The position numbers and the translations under genes were made by a program. A stretch of 64,000 nucleotides of DNA from CAZJYI01 sp964550025 (GTDB taxonomy: Bacteria; Verrucomicrobiota; Kiritimatiellia; UBA8416; CAYOBW01). Where the stretch lies: contig CAZJYI010000008.1 of assembly GCA_964550025.1 (NCBI GenBank), forward strand, positions 70,242 to 134,241. The letters run 5' to 3'. The notes beneath the pieces were generated by a model. The model made no database searches and had not been told where the DNA came from. It was given only the letters and a program-made list of their open reading frames with translations. Of this stretch, positions 27,091-36,272 are shown piece by piece (within the stretch, counting starts at the first letter, position 1; the number at the start of each line of letters is the position of its first letter).

Positions 27091-29898
27091 ATGAATCTGC
27101 CCATGAGACGACTGCGGTACACTTATGCCGGGACGCTTTGCGCCTTTCTTGTTCTCTCCTGCACGCTACGGGGGCAGCAACCGGGTTTTCGTAAGCCGCC
27201 GCGCGAGGTCACGGAGGTCGTGGACGGTTTCCTGTGGATCGATGCCGAGGACTTTTCGGACTACGGGGGATGGACGCTGGACACGCAGTTCGTCCACCTG
27301 ATGGGCTCCGGTTACCTGATCGCCAACGGCATCGGCACGCCCGTCTCAAATGCAACGACGACGGTGAATATCCCGCGGACCGCATTTTACGCCGTGTGGG
27401 TTCGTGCGCGCAATTGGGTCAAGGATCACTCGCCGGGGACGTTCCAACTCTGTGTCAATAGCCAGGCCATTGCGCATGTATTCGGCGCGGCTGCAAGTGA
27501 GGAGTGGGTTTGGGAGGGCGGCGGACGGCTTGCTCTTGAAGCCGGCCCGTGCGAGCTGGCGCTTCGCGACCTTACCGGCTACTACGGCCGGTGCGATGCG
27601 ATCATCCTGACGACGGATGCGGGGTACGTCCCGCCGGCCGACCGCGAAGGCGTCGTCAACGAGCGCGCGCGGCTGACCGGACTGTCGCTCGAGCCGGTAG
27701 ACGGGGGCATGTATGACGTCATTGTCGTTGGAGGCGGCTCGGGCGGCTGTCCCGCGGCGCTGGCGGCTGCCCGGCTGGGGATGCGCACGGCGCTGATCCA
27801 GAATCGGCCTGTGTTGGGGGGGAACTGCAGCACCGAGGCCGGCGTGGGGCTGAACGGTGCAAGCTCGCACCACGACAACGCACGCGAGACCGGCATCGCG
27901 GAAGAAACGGGGCGCACCAAGGCGTTCCACGGGTACTCACGGTACGGCCAGGCATTTCAGCACCTCGCGGAGAGACAGGACAATCTCACCCTCCTGCTCA
28001 ACCGGCACGCGTTTACCGCAACCATGAGCGGCACAAACCGCATCGCCGGCGTGATGACCGTTGATACTCTGAGCGGGCAGATTCACGAGTACCGGGCCAG
28101 GTTCTTCATCGACTGCACGGGCGACGGCTGGATCGGCTACTTTGCGGGGGCCGAGTACCGCCTGGGGCGCGAGGCGCAGGACGAGCACGGCGAGGATCTG
28201 GCGCCGGTAACGGCCGACACCCTGACGATGAGCGGCTGCATTATGGGCGCGGGCGTTGGCTTCAGGGCCGTTGATGTCGGTGCGCCGGCCCCCTACACCG
28301 CACCGCCGTGGGCGTACGAGCTCCCACCGCCGGGGGAGGATTTCGGCCGGACCGTGAGGAGGGTCACCGGCGGCGAATGGTGGATGGAACACCCCAATCA
28401 TATCGACGACATATGGGAAGCCGAGTACGCCCGCGACGAGCTGATCCGGATCACGTACGGGTACTGGGACTACGTGAAGCACGAGAGTGCGCTGAGTGCG
28501 CAGGCCCAGACGTATGCATTGTCAGCCATACCGCTGTATGACGCCAAGCGGGAGTCGCGGCGGCTGATCGGTGACTACATCCTGACGCAGAATGACGTCC
28601 AAAGTGCGCGCGAGTTCCCCGACCGCATCGCCTACGGTGGTTGGAACATTGATGTCCATCACCCGGAGGGCATCCTGTCGGGCGGTGACGGACCTTTCTA
28701 CTGCAACCCTCGCGTACCGATCTACACAATCCCGTACCGCTGCCTGTATTCGCGGAACATCGACAACCTGCTGTTTGCCGGGCGCTGCAGCAGTGTCACG
28801 CACATCGCACTGGGCACGGTACGCGTGCAAAGTACCCTGTCTACGCTTGGGCAGGCCGCGGGTACGGCCGCCGCACTCTGCATCCGCCACGACACAACGC
28901 CGCGCGGGATCTACGAGGAGCACCTGGCGGAACTGCAGCAGACCCTTCTGAGGAACGACCAGACCGTCCCCGGCGCCGTGAACGAGGACCCGAAGGACAT
29001 GGCGCGCGCGGCAAGCGTCACGGCCTCAAGCACGACCACGCATTTCGAGTTCGGGCTTGAGCAGGTTCAGCTCATCCACATGCACCAGCTCAACATGGAC
29101 CGCTGCGTCATCCTCAACACCAGCGGCCAGCCGCACATCGACAGCGTTCACCTCTACCTGGAGTCCGAGAATGCCGATCCGACCCAAGTGGTGCTGACAT
29201 TCTCGCCCGACCCGCCGACGCCGAACGTCGCAGGTTCCTCAGCGGCCACCTCATCCGTGCCGGCCAACTCCAAGGGATGGGTGGAGTTCACGCTGAACTA
29301 CCCCACCAACTCGCCGCAGCTCTGGCTCCGTCTGCCCAAAACCACGGGGGTTTCCTGGCGGCTGATGGAATCAGCCCCCGAAGGTTGTTTCCGCGCCTAT
29401 GCCCATGGCGCGGGGTGGCGGGAGATCACCGGAGAGTACTACGCCTTCTACACCGATCCCGTTTTTCGCACACTGACGGACTTTCATCCGGACAACGTCA
29501 TCAACGGCCGGATCCGCATCTGGGACGGTGAGAGCAACATGTGGGCATCGGACCAGACGCAGCCGATGCCGCAGTGGATCGAGCTCGCGCTGCCAAGAAC
29601 CGCCATGGTGGACACCGTGCAGTTCACGTTCGACACCAACATGGACACCAAGATGCACTATTCGTCGCGGCCGTCTGAGTGTGTGCGGGACTACGAGTTT
29701 GCATGTATGAGCGGGGGACGATGGGCTACGCTGTTTCGCGAGGAGGGCAATTACCAGCGTCACCGGATCCACCGCTTCAGGAGCGTATTGACCGACAAGG
29801 TCCGTCTGACCGTTACCGCGACGAACGGCGATGCCTCTGCACGGCTGTTTGAGATCCGTTTGTACAGGAACAAGGGGAGTCTGCTGCTGTTTCGGTAG
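27091..29898 (+). CDS. Secreted FAD-dependent oxidoreductase with C-terminal discoidin-like domain
   Basis: The start is uncertain: ATG 27091 and 27103 both precede a signal peptide (YAGTLCAFLVLSCTL), and no strong ribosome site is present. From 27091 the protein has 935 residues. Residues about 45-185 match the N-terminal beta domain of the 5006 paralogue (YGGWTLDTQFVHLMGSGYL). The FAD motif is VIVVGGGSGGCPAALAAARL near residue 210, followed by GGNCSTEAGVGLNG and DCTGDGWIGYFAGAEY. YRCLYSRNIDNLLFAGRCSS matches the paralogue's block. The last 140 residues (ADFHPDNVINGRIRIWDG-like, PQWIELALPRTAMVDTVQ) look like an F5/8 type C carbohydrate-binding domain. It is probably a periplasmic or surface oxidoreductase acting on glycans. 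Confidence 0.85.
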   Translation: MNLPMRRLRYTYAGTLCAFLVLSCTLRGQQPGFRKPPREVTEVVDGFLWIDAEDFSDYGGWTLDTQFVHLMGSGYLIANGIGTPVSNATTTVNIPRTAFYAVWVRARNWVKDHSPGTFQLCVNSQAIAHVFGAAASEEWVWEGGGRLALEAGPCELALRDLTGYYGRCDAIILTTDAGYVPPADREGVVNERARLTGLSLEPVDGGMYDVIVVGGGSGGCPAALAAARLGMRTALIQNRPVLGGNCSTEAGVGLNGASSHHDNARETGIAEETGRTKAFHGYSRYGQAFQHLAERQDNLTLLLNRHAFTATMSGTNRIAGVMTVDTLSGQIHEYRARFFIDCTGDGWIGYFAGAEYRLGREAQDEHGEDLAPVTADTLTMSGCIMGAGVGFRAVDVGAPAPYTAPPWAYELPPPGEDFGRTVRRVTGGEWWMEHPNHIDDIWEAEYARDELIRITYGYWDYVKHESALSAQAQTYALSAIPLYDAKRESRRLIGDYILTQNDVQSAREFPDRIAYGGWNIDVHHPEGILSGGDGPFYCNPRVPIYTIPYRCLYSRNIDNLLFAGRCSSVTHIALGTVRVQSTLSTLGQAAGTAAALCIRHDTTPRGIYEEHLAELQQTLLRNDQTVPGAVNEDPKDMARAASVTASSTTTHFEFGLEQVQLIHMHQLNMDRCVILNTSGQPHIDSVHLYLESENADPTQVVLTFSPDPPTPNVAGSSAATSSVPANSKGWVEFTLNYPTNSPQLWLRLPKTTGVSWRLMESAPEGCFRAYAHGAGWREITGEYYAFYTDPVFRTLTDFHPDNVINGRIRIWDGESNMWASDQTQPMPQWIELALPRTAMVDTVQFTFDTNMDTKMHYSSRPSECVRDYEFACMSGGRWATLFREEGNYQRHRIHRFRSVLTDKVRLTVTATNGDASARLFEIRLYRNKGSLLLFR

Positions 29899-30055
29899 GC
29901 GGTGCACTTGGTTGGTCTTACCCCCCCCGTCGTTCCCGTGACGCGGTCGGATCGTCATCCGTCCGCACCCCCAGTAAGCAACGGGCAGGATGGTGTCGTC
30001 CACTTGGGGGCAAGCGTAGAGAGTGGGTGGATACCTGTAGTAGGGCCGGACAAGA
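29899..30055. other. Intergenic stretch without a gene, left flank of the repeat element
   Basis: No coding frame with family similarity is seen between the FAD gene and the repeat at 30056. The last 15 bases (TAGGGCCGGACAAGA-like) are shared with the left flank of the second copy at 36273. Confidence 0.5.
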
Positions 30056-30279
30056 GAATCCCCGCCCCTTGCCTGCCACGCCATAGCCTGGCGACGGCGG
30101 GCGGGCGGGAAGCTTCGGGTTCGTTCGCCACATGCGGTTGTTGCAACGTGTCCGTGAGCCAGGCCCGAACGAGGAACGAGCGAAGCTCTCCTCTTCGTTC
30201 CCCACGGGCTCAGAACCGGGGTGGCGCGGTCAAGTAGCCCGCCATCCTGAACCTTCCCGCCCTCAAGGGGCGGGGATTC
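30056..30279. repeat. REPIN-like element, copy 1 (terminal hairpins, 224 bp)
   Basis: It begins GAATCCCCGCCCC and ends GGGGCGGGGATTC. Each end is a hairpin of CCCCGCCC with GGGCGGG type, and the two are mirror images. A palindromic insert of about 29 bases (containing CACGCCATAGCCTGGCG) enlarges the left hairpin loop. The middle (AAGCTTCGGGTT... CCCACGGGCTCAG) matches the copy at 36273 closely. There is no internal gene. It fits a non-autonomous mobile repeat. Confidence 0.85.
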
Positions 30280-30427
30280 TACGGAGCACCCGCCTTCTTC
30301 GTCTGCACCTGTCCACCCTTTTCTGCGCAAAACCGTGGGACAAACCCGTTGCCGCTCTGTTACAGTTGCCCGCGCTACGTCGATCACAACACCTCTGTGG
30401 ATGGGAGCAACGAGGACGAGGAGCAGT

Positions 30428-31756
30428 ATGAACACACACGCCAGTCGCCGGGACTTTTTGAAGACATCAACCGTTGCCGCGGGAACGGCCCTCGCGTTGC
30501 CGCACGTGGCTCGCAGCCAGGACAAGAAGAGGCTACGCATCGCCATTGTGGGCGTCGGGGGTCGGGGGAGGAACGGCTGCGGCATGGGGAAGGGCGAAGA
30601 GGTCACGGCGCTCTGCGACGTGTGCACGGGCCGGTCGGGCGGCGGAAAGAAGATGTTCCCGAAGGCGAAGTTCTACAGGGACTATCGCGAGATGTTCGAG
30701 AACCCTGACGCGTTTGACGCCGTAGTCGTCTCCACGCCGGACCACCAGCACTACCTTCCAACGCTCCTGGCCATCCGCGCCGGTAAGGCGGTGTACTGCG
30801 AGAAGCCGCTTACGTGGTCCATGCAGGAAGCGCTGTCGCTGGCGGCCGAAGCCGAGAAGCACAAGGTCGCCACGCAGATGGGCAACCAGGGCATGGGTAG
30901 TCACGGTTGGCGGGTCGCCTACGACTACGTCAAGGCCGGCGCGATCGGCGATATCAAGGAGGTCCACACCTGGACGCCGGTGCACGGCGGCTGGTTTACC
31001 GACGGCATCCGCACGCCCGAAGGCGAGGATACCGTGCCGGAGTCGCTGGACTGGGACCTCTGGCTGGGGCCGGCGCCCGTGCGCCCGTACCTGAACCGCC
31101 ACTACCATCCGGCGCGGTGGCGCGGATGGATCGACTTCGGCAACGGCGCGTTGGGCGACTGGTGCTGCCACCTGATGAATGCCTACTACAAGATCCTGGA
31201 ACCGGGGTTCCCGACCAGTGTCGAGTGCATCGACCAGACGGGGCCGGCCATCGACACCTACCCGAAGGGCAAGACCGTCAAGTGGGAGTTTGCCGCCGAC
31301 GGCGATCGGCCGCCGTTCGACGCTTACTGGTATGACGGCGTGCACGTGCCGCCGCGCATGCCGGGCCTCGAAGAGGGACGCAAGATGGGCAAGGCCGGTT
31401 CGTACCTGGTCGGGACCAAGGGCACCTGCTGGGTGATCGGTTCGCACAACAACTCCGCAACCCTGGTGCCCGAGACGTCACGCAAATCGGTCGGGAAGCC
31501 AACGCAGTCGGCGCCGAAATCCCGCGGCCATGGAAAGGAGTTCCTCATGGCCGCAAAGGGCGAGATTCCCTACGACGCGCCGCTCTCGCACTTCGGCTAC
31601 GGAGGCAAACTGACGGCCGTCGCACTGATGGCCAACATCGCCGCCCGCGTCAAAGGCAAACTGCTCTATGATGCAAAGACGCACCGTTTTACCAACAGCG
31701 AAGACGCCAACAAACTCATGTCCCGCAAGCCGCGCAAGGGTTGGGACATCGGATAG
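30428..31756 (+). CDS. Tat-exported Gfo/Idh/MocA oxidoreductase
   Basis: ATG 30428 is preceded by GAGGAG. The 442-residue protein has the Tat signal SRRDFLKTSTVAAGTALALP. The Rossmann motif is AIVGVGGRGRNG, and the family motifs STPDHQHY and GKAVYCEKPLTWS are intact. Later text LDWDLWLGPAPVRPYLNRHYHP and GNGALGDWCCHLMN marks the secreted subfamily, though TDWG is replaced by GDWC. Cofactor is expected to be NAD(P)H loaded before Tat export. The DUF1080 gene 180 bp downstream and the FAD oxidoreductase upstream suggest joint work on keto-sugar chemistry. A short hairpin (31771-31795) follows the stop. Confidence 0.9.
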   Translation: MNTHASRRDFLKTSTVAAGTALALPHVARSQDKKRLRIAIVGVGGRGRNGCGMGKGEEVTALCDVCTGRSGGGKKMFPKAKFYRDYREMFENPDAFDAVVVSTPDHQHYLPTLLAIRAGKAVYCEKPLTWSMQEALSLAAEAEKHKVATQMGNQGMGSHGWRVAYDYVKAGAIGDIKEVHTWTPVHGGWFTDGIRTPEGEDTVPESLDWDLWLGPAPVRPYLNRHYHPARWRGWIDFGNGALGDWCCHLMNAYYKILEPGFPTSVECIDQTGPAIDTYPKGKTVKWEFAADGDRPPFDAYWYDGVHVPPRMPGLEEGRKMGKAGSYLVGTKGTCWVIGSHNNSATLVPETSRKSVGKPTQSAPKSRGHGKEFLMAAKGEIPYDAPLSHFGYGGKLTAVALMANIAARVKGKLLYDAKTHRFTNSEDANKLMSRKPRKGWDIG

Positions 31757-31770
31757 AGTCTGAACCGGTG

Positions 31771-31795
31771 ACTTCTGTGCGTTCTGCGCAGAAGT
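31771..31795. terminator. Possible hairpin after the Gfo/Idh gene
   Basis: ACTTCTGTGCG and CGCAGAAGT form a stem 15 bases after the stop codon. No T-run follows, so termination is uncertain. The words resemble the CACAGAAG repeat at 41068, so it may simply be a repeat relic. Confidence 0.35.
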
Positions 31796-31831
31796 TCTGA
31801 CAGCGAGTAGTGATCGGATGGGTAAGGCAGG

Positions 31832-31905
31832 GATTAGGTGCTAGGCGCTAGGTGTTAGGAAGGCGAGTTCTGAACTAGCGACTGACGCCTAATGCCTAGC
31901 GACTC
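31832..31905. repeat. Inverted word repeat (GCTAGGCGCTAGGTGTTAGG type)
   Basis: The left arm repeats variants of CTAGGTG. The right arm (GACGCCTAATGCCTAGCGAC) is its inverted form. It lies directly before the DUF1080 gene, ending about 20 bases before its ribosome site. Confidence 0.75.
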
Positions 31906-31936
31906 GCGGCCGAAGGCCGCCTCAGGAGGGAGAGAG

Positions 31937-32920
31937 ATGAAGAAGACAGCAGTAGTAGTGGTCGTGATGCTCGCAGCGGGATCGGTCCTGGTCGCGGCGC
32001 CGAAGAAGAACAAGGCCTGGCTGGCCGCCGACAAGGCCGCGGCGGAAGATCCCGACTTCCTGCTCCAGGGCGAATACGGGTCGGCGGAAGCAGGGGCGCC
32101 GTACGGCGTCCAGGTCGTGGCCCTGGGGGACGGCAAGTTCGACGCCTACGTGCTCACCGACGGGTTGCCCGGCGCCGGGTGGGACAAGTCGAAGGGGCGC
32201 GTCAAGCTGAGTGGAAGACGCGAAGGGGACAAGGTGGTGTTTTCGTCCGGAAAGGACGGTCTGGTGGCTGTGCTGGCCGACGGGAGAATAGGCATCGGAA
32301 AGAAGAACGAAAAGGCCACGACCTACCTGTCCCGGGTCGAGCGCAAGAGCCCGACCCTCGGAGCGAAACCGCCCGAGGGGGCGGTAGTGCTGTTTGACGG
32401 GACGAACGCCGATGGGTGGAAGAACGGCAAGATGCGCGGGGATGTTCTCATGTCTGGTACAACCAGCAAGCGCACGTTCAGAGATTTCACCATCCATCTG
32501 GAGTTCATGCTCACGTACAAACCGCATGCGCGGGGGCAGGGACGCAGCAACAGCGGCGTCTACTACCAGGGGCGGTACGAGACCCAGGTTCTGGACTCGT
32601 TCGGCCTCGACGGGCGGCAGAACGAATGCGGCGGCATCTACAGCATTGCCGAACCGCGTTTGAACATGTGCTTCCCGCCGTTGACCTGGCAGACGTACGA
32701 CGTCGACTTCACCGCTGCGCGCTACGAAGACGGAAAGAAGGTCAAGCACGCGCGGATCACCGTGAAGCACAATGGCGTCGTGATTCACGAGGACCAGGAG
32801 TGCGACCACTCCACGACGGCATCGCCGTTGAAAGAGGGCCCGGAACCGGGTCCCATCTACTTCCAGGCACACGGCAACCAGGTCATGTACCGGAATGTCT
32901 GGGTGGTGGAGAGGAAGTAG
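31937..32920 (+). CDS. Secreted DUF1080 protein with extra N-terminal domain
   Basis: ATG 31937 follows AGGAGGGAGAGAG. The protein has 327 residues with signal peptide VVVVVMLAAGSVLVAAP. Residues about 35-140 form an extra domain (LQGEYG, GVQVVALGDGKFDAYVLTDGLPGAGWD, LSGRREGDKVVF) seen before DUF1080 in PVC proteins. The 3-keto-disaccharide hydrolase fold follows: GAVVLFDGTNADGWKNGK, FRDFTIHLEFMLTYKP, SNSGVYYQGRYETQVLDSFG, and an end YFQAHGNQVMYRNVWVVE. It is expected to act outside the cytoplasm on 3-keto-glycosides. It follows the Tat Gfo/Idh gene on the same strand, the same pairing as 16806/15826. Confidence 0.9.
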   Translation: MKKTAVVVVVMLAAGSVLVAAPKKNKAWLAADKAAAEDPDFLLQGEYGSAEAGAPYGVQVVALGDGKFDAYVLTDGLPGAGWDKSKGRVKLSGRREGDKVVFSSGKDGLVAVLADGRIGIGKKNEKATTYLSRVERKSPTLGAKPPEGAVVLFDGTNADGWKNGKMRGDVLMSGTTSKRTFRDFTIHLEFMLTYKPHARGQGRSNSGVYYQGRYETQVLDSFGLDGRQNECGGIYSIAEPRLNMCFPPLTWQTYDVDFTAARYEDGKKVKHARITVKHNGVVIHEDQECDHSTTASPLKEGPEPGPIYFQAHGNQVMYRNVWVVERK

Positions 32921-32958
32921 ACGTAGAACCAAGAGGGGGGTGTTGCAAGGGTTCCCCC

Positions 32959-33093
32959 GTAGGACGGTGCTCCTGCGCTGTCCTCGCGGCAGGGCGAGGA
33001 GGCAGAGAAGAGAGAGCGGCGGCACTGTGTTCCGTTGTACCTCCGTCTCTGCCACCGTGCTGCCTCCATGGACGGCGCGGAGCACCGTCCTAC
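32959..33093. repeat. 135-bp inverted-repeat element
   Basis: The ends are perfect inverted repeats of 15 bases (GTAGGACGGTGCTCC at 32959-32973, GGAGCACCGTCCTAC at 33079-33093), extendable imperfectly to about 24. A second, nested pair (GGCAGAGA and TCTCTGCC) lies inside. There is no gene. It stands between the DUF1080 and the second propeller gene and ends 56 bp before that start. Confidence 0.8.
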
Positions 33094-33148
33094 TTTGCGA
33101 CCGCACTCACAACCTGTTTCGAGAAAGGGTCGAATTGGAGGATACGCC

Positions 33149-36100
33149 ATGACAGCAAGCCGGTCCATAGCAGTCGTTGTCCTGTTGTCCACACTCACCG
33201 CCGTCAGCGAAGCCCAGGCGGCGGAGGTGTTTTCCGCCGCGGACCTGCCTGCCGGCCTGGTGGTCTACCTCGGCGATCGGGACGCGGGGATCGTGAAGTC
33301 TCTGCGGAACGGGCCGGCACGCGTTGTGCATGTGCCGGACGTGCGCGACGGCGACAGCCTGCCGTACGTAGACAACCTCGTGAATGCCGTGGTCGCCGTC
33401 GGCAAACCGTCGGCCGGGTTGCGCGCGGAGATGCTGCGTGTCCTGGCTCCGGGGGGTGGCGCCGTCATACTGGAAGATGCGTCCGGCGCGGTGCTCGAGC
33501 GGTTCGCCAAGCCCGTCCCGCCGGAGATCGACGACTGGACGCACTTCCTCCACGACGCCGACAACAATGCCGTGGCCGCGGATTCCGTGGTGGCTCCGCC
33601 GCGCCATGTGCAATGGCTTGCCGGACCGAAGTGGACGCGGCATCACGATGTCGACAAGGGCGGCAATCCTTCCATCCGCCCCGTGCTGACCGCCGGGGGG
33701 CGCCTCTACTATATGATCGACGAGACACTTTCTTCCAACATGGCGTTGCCGGGAACGTGGTTCCTGCACGCGCGCGACGCGTTCAACGGCATCCTTCTAT
33801 GGAAGAAGGCCGTGAAGGTTGAACGGGGCACGCTGGAAAAGGTGTGGCGTACGATGATCGTCGACGAGCGACACGTATTCGCCCCCCTCGCACCGGGCGC
33901 GCCGCTGAGCGTCATCGACGGCCGTTCCGGCCGGACGCTGAGAAACTGCCAGGGGACGGAGGGATTCACGGAGGTCGTCAAAGACGGGCCAACGCTTTTC
34001 CTGGCGGCGAACGGCAAGATCGTGTCCGTGTCCGCGGCGACAGGCAAGCGAGGCTGGACATGGTCCCCGGAAGCGGGTGAGTCCGTCGTCCGCCTGACGC
34101 TGGCCGCGGCGGACGGACGCGTCTTCGTGCGGACGAGCAAACGCGTGTGCTGTCTGGCGGCCGACACGGGACAACCCGCGTGGGAGTGGGCGGCGGCTGC
34201 ACCGCGGAAACCAATGCAGACGCGAAGAGTGGCCACGCACGAACGGCTGCTGGTTGCCGGCGACGTCGTGCTCGTGTCGCACGGCGGCAAGGACCCGAAC
34301 GTGCTCGGCAAGGACGCGCGCATCTACAAGGGCTCCCATGCGCGCGTGCACGATTACGAGGGGCAACTCTCCGCCCTGTCGGCAGACGACGGCCGTGTTC
34401 TGTGGACGACGGAATACCTGCCGAGCCTCGACGACCGGAAGCCGGGCGAGCTTTACGTGGTCGGGGACACGGTCTGGTTGGGACCGGATTTCTCACAGCC
34501 GCGTGAATTGCGTTCCGGTAAGGTGCAACAGGAACGCAGTGTGCTTGATCGGCTCTGGACGGATGGCCATCACTACCGCTGCTACCCGAGCAAGGCCACC
34601 ACCCGCTACGTCATGACACCGAAGCGCGGCATGGAGATGTTCCACCTTGAGGGTGACAATCACTCCCGGAACAACTGGCTGCGCTCCACCTGCACGATCG
34701 GCGTCACGCCCGCCAACGGACTGATCTACAATCCGCCGCATTCTTGCGGCTGCTACATGGAGGCGCAGCTTTTCGGGTTCTGGGCGTTGGCAGGACAGGG
34801 CGCCCGAAAGGAGCTGCCGGCCGTTGCGGACGACCAGCGGCTGCGGAAGGGGCCCGCCTACGGGAAGCTGTCCGGCGCCGGAGGTCCCTCGCCGTGGCCG
34901 ACGTACCGTGGTAACGGCGAACGCGGAGGGAGTTGCCCGCAGTCACTCCCGGACGCTCTGGAGACCACCTGGACCGCGAAGGTGGGGGGACGGCCTGGTG
35001 CGGTCAGCTTGGGGGACGGAAAGGTCTTCGCCGTATCGCTCGCCGGGCAGACGCTCCACGCGTTGTCGTCCGAGAGCGGAAAAGCGGTCTGGCAATTCAC
35101 GGCCGGTGGCGCCATCGACTCTCCGCCGACTTTTGTCAATAGTGCCGGGTGTCTTCTGCTGGGGGCGCGCGACGGCTACGTCTATTGCCTGCGCGCGTCG
35201 GACGGCGCCCTGGCGTGGCGTTTCCTGGTAGCCCGGGGACGCATGAACACAGTGGAGTTCGGACAGGTGGCGTCGGTGTGGCCCGTCCACGGCTCCGTAT
35301 TGGTTCAGGACCGTACGGCGTACGTGTGCGCCGGGCGCTGTTCGTACCTCGACGGCGGGATCGACATCTACGGGTTGGACGTGGTCACGGGGAAGGTGCT
35401 GCACCGGCGCACTGTGGCAAGCACTCCCGTTGGGACCATGGACCCGCCTGACGACGCGGACAAGTACGCGAAGAAGATCTCGCAGAACTGGCTGGACTAC
35501 CTGACGTTCCTTGCCCCTGACAAGAGCGACTCGTTCTCCATGTCAGGGCTGCGAACCGATGTCATGACCGCGCGCGGCGGCAACGTCTTCCTGCGGCACA
35601 TGGCTTTCGACGAGAGTCTGAAGCCGCTGGATGCCGTGCCTCCTCACCTGATGTCCACATCCTCGCTTCTGGACGAAACACAGCACAACCGGTCGTACTG
35701 GATACTCGGGACGGGGAACTTCGCCAGAACGCCGGTGTCCTATCCCTGGATTCTGCAGAAGCAGGTGGCGGTGCCGTACGGCGTCATGATGAGCTTCGAT
35801 GACGAGACGGTCTGGTGTATACGCCAGCATGGCCGGAAGCGGGGAACAGTCCGCTATGAGCTGGTTGCCGTGCCGCGTCCGGATCCGGCAGCGCCGGCCA
35901 ATCGGCAACCGGACTTCAAGAAGCGTGCCGTACCCGGGCCGCTGTGGCGCGTGGAGCTGCCTCTGCGCCCGCGCGCCATGGTCCGCGCCGGCGATGCCGT
36001 GTACGTTGCCGGCGTGGCCGACTCCCCCGTGCTCCTCAAGGTTGCGCAGGGCGGCGTGAAGAAGCGTCACCCGTTGCCGGCTCCCCCCGCATGGGACGGC

Positions 36101-36169
36101 ATGGCCGCGTCGTCCGCCTCGCTCTTTGTCCCGCTGGAGAACGGGACAGTCATCTGTTTCGGCAGATAG
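33149..36169 (+). CDS. Secreted PQQ-like beta-propeller protein with degenerate methyltransferase-like N-domain
   Basis: ATG 33149 follows GGAGGATACGCC. The 1,006-residue protein has a signal peptide (SIAVVVLLSTLTAVSEAQA). It aligns through its length with the fusion protein at 23594. Its N-domain reads LVVYLGDRDAGIVKSL where the paralogue has the SAM motif VVHLGCGDGRM, and the following acidic strand is missing, so SAM binding is unlikely. After EIDDWTHFLHDADNNA the propeller blades follow (CLAADTGQPAWEW, ALSADDGRVLW, ALSSESGKAVWQF, CLRASDGALAWRF). The linker before WPTYRGNGE lacks the word repeat found in the paralogue. The role is unknown; the paralogue pair flanks the FAD-Gfo-DUF1080 set. 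Confidence 0.85.
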   Translation: MTASRSIAVVVLLSTLTAVSEAQAAEVFSAADLPAGLVVYLGDRDAGIVKSLRNGPARVVHVPDVRDGDSLPYVDNLVNAVVAVGKPSAGLRAEMLRVLAPGGGAVILEDASGAVLERFAKPVPPEIDDWTHFLHDADNNAVAADSVVAPPRHVQWLAGPKWTRHHDVDKGGNPSIRPVLTAGGRLYYMIDETLSSNMALPGTWFLHARDAFNGILLWKKAVKVERGTLEKVWRTMIVDERHVFAPLAPGAPLSVIDGRSGRTLRNCQGTEGFTEVVKDGPTLFLAANGKIVSVSAATGKRGWTWSPEAGESVVRLTLAAADGRVFVRTSKRVCCLAADTGQPAWEWAAAAPRKPMQTRRVATHERLLVAGDVVLVSHGGKDPNVLGKDARIYKGSHARVHDYEGQLSALSADDGRVLWTTEYLPSLDDRKPGELYVVGDTVWLGPDFSQPRELRSGKVQQERSVLDRLWTDGHHYRCYPSKATTRYVMTPKRGMEMFHLEGDNHSRNNWLRSTCTIGVTPANGLIYNPPHSCGCYMEAQLFGFWALAGQGARKELPAVADDQRLRKGPAYGKLSGAGGPSPWPTYRGNGERGGSCPQSLPDALETTWTAKVGGRPGAVSLGDGKVFAVSLAGQTLHALSSESGKAVWQFTAGGAIDSPPTFVNSAGCLLLGARDGYVYCLRASDGALAWRFLVARGRMNTVEFGQVASVWPVHGSVLVQDRTAYVCAGRCSYLDGGIDIYGLDVVTGKVLHRRTVASTPVGTMDPPDDADKYAKKISQNWLDYLTFLAPDKSDSFSMSGLRTDVMTARGGNVFLRHMAFDESLKPLDAVPPHLMSTSSLLDETQHNRSYWILGTGNFARTPVSYPWILQKQVAVPYGVMMSFDDETVWCIRQHGRKRGTVRYELVAVPRPDPAAPANRQPDFKKRAVPGPLWRVELPLRPRAMVRAGDAVYVAGVADSPVLLKVAQGGVKKRHPLPAPPAWDGMAASSASLFVPLENGTVICFGR

Positions 36170-36272
36170 CCTTGGATGTGTCCTGTGGGGGCATTCCTGC
36201 GATTTGAAGCGCTTCGATGTCCTTTGGCGCTGGCGAATACAGGGGTGGCTGCAGTATTGGGACCGGACAAGA
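36170..36272. other. Short intergenic stretch before repeat copy 2
   Basis: No gene is seen. The last 15 bases (TGGGACCGGACAAGA) match the left flank of repeat copy 1, so the repeat unit may start near 36258. Confidence 0.5.

Noticed and set aside
29371..30627. 418-codon minus-strand frame over the repeat element
   Set aside because: It spans the end of one gene and a REPIN-like repeat; composition is that of non-coding or shadow sequence.
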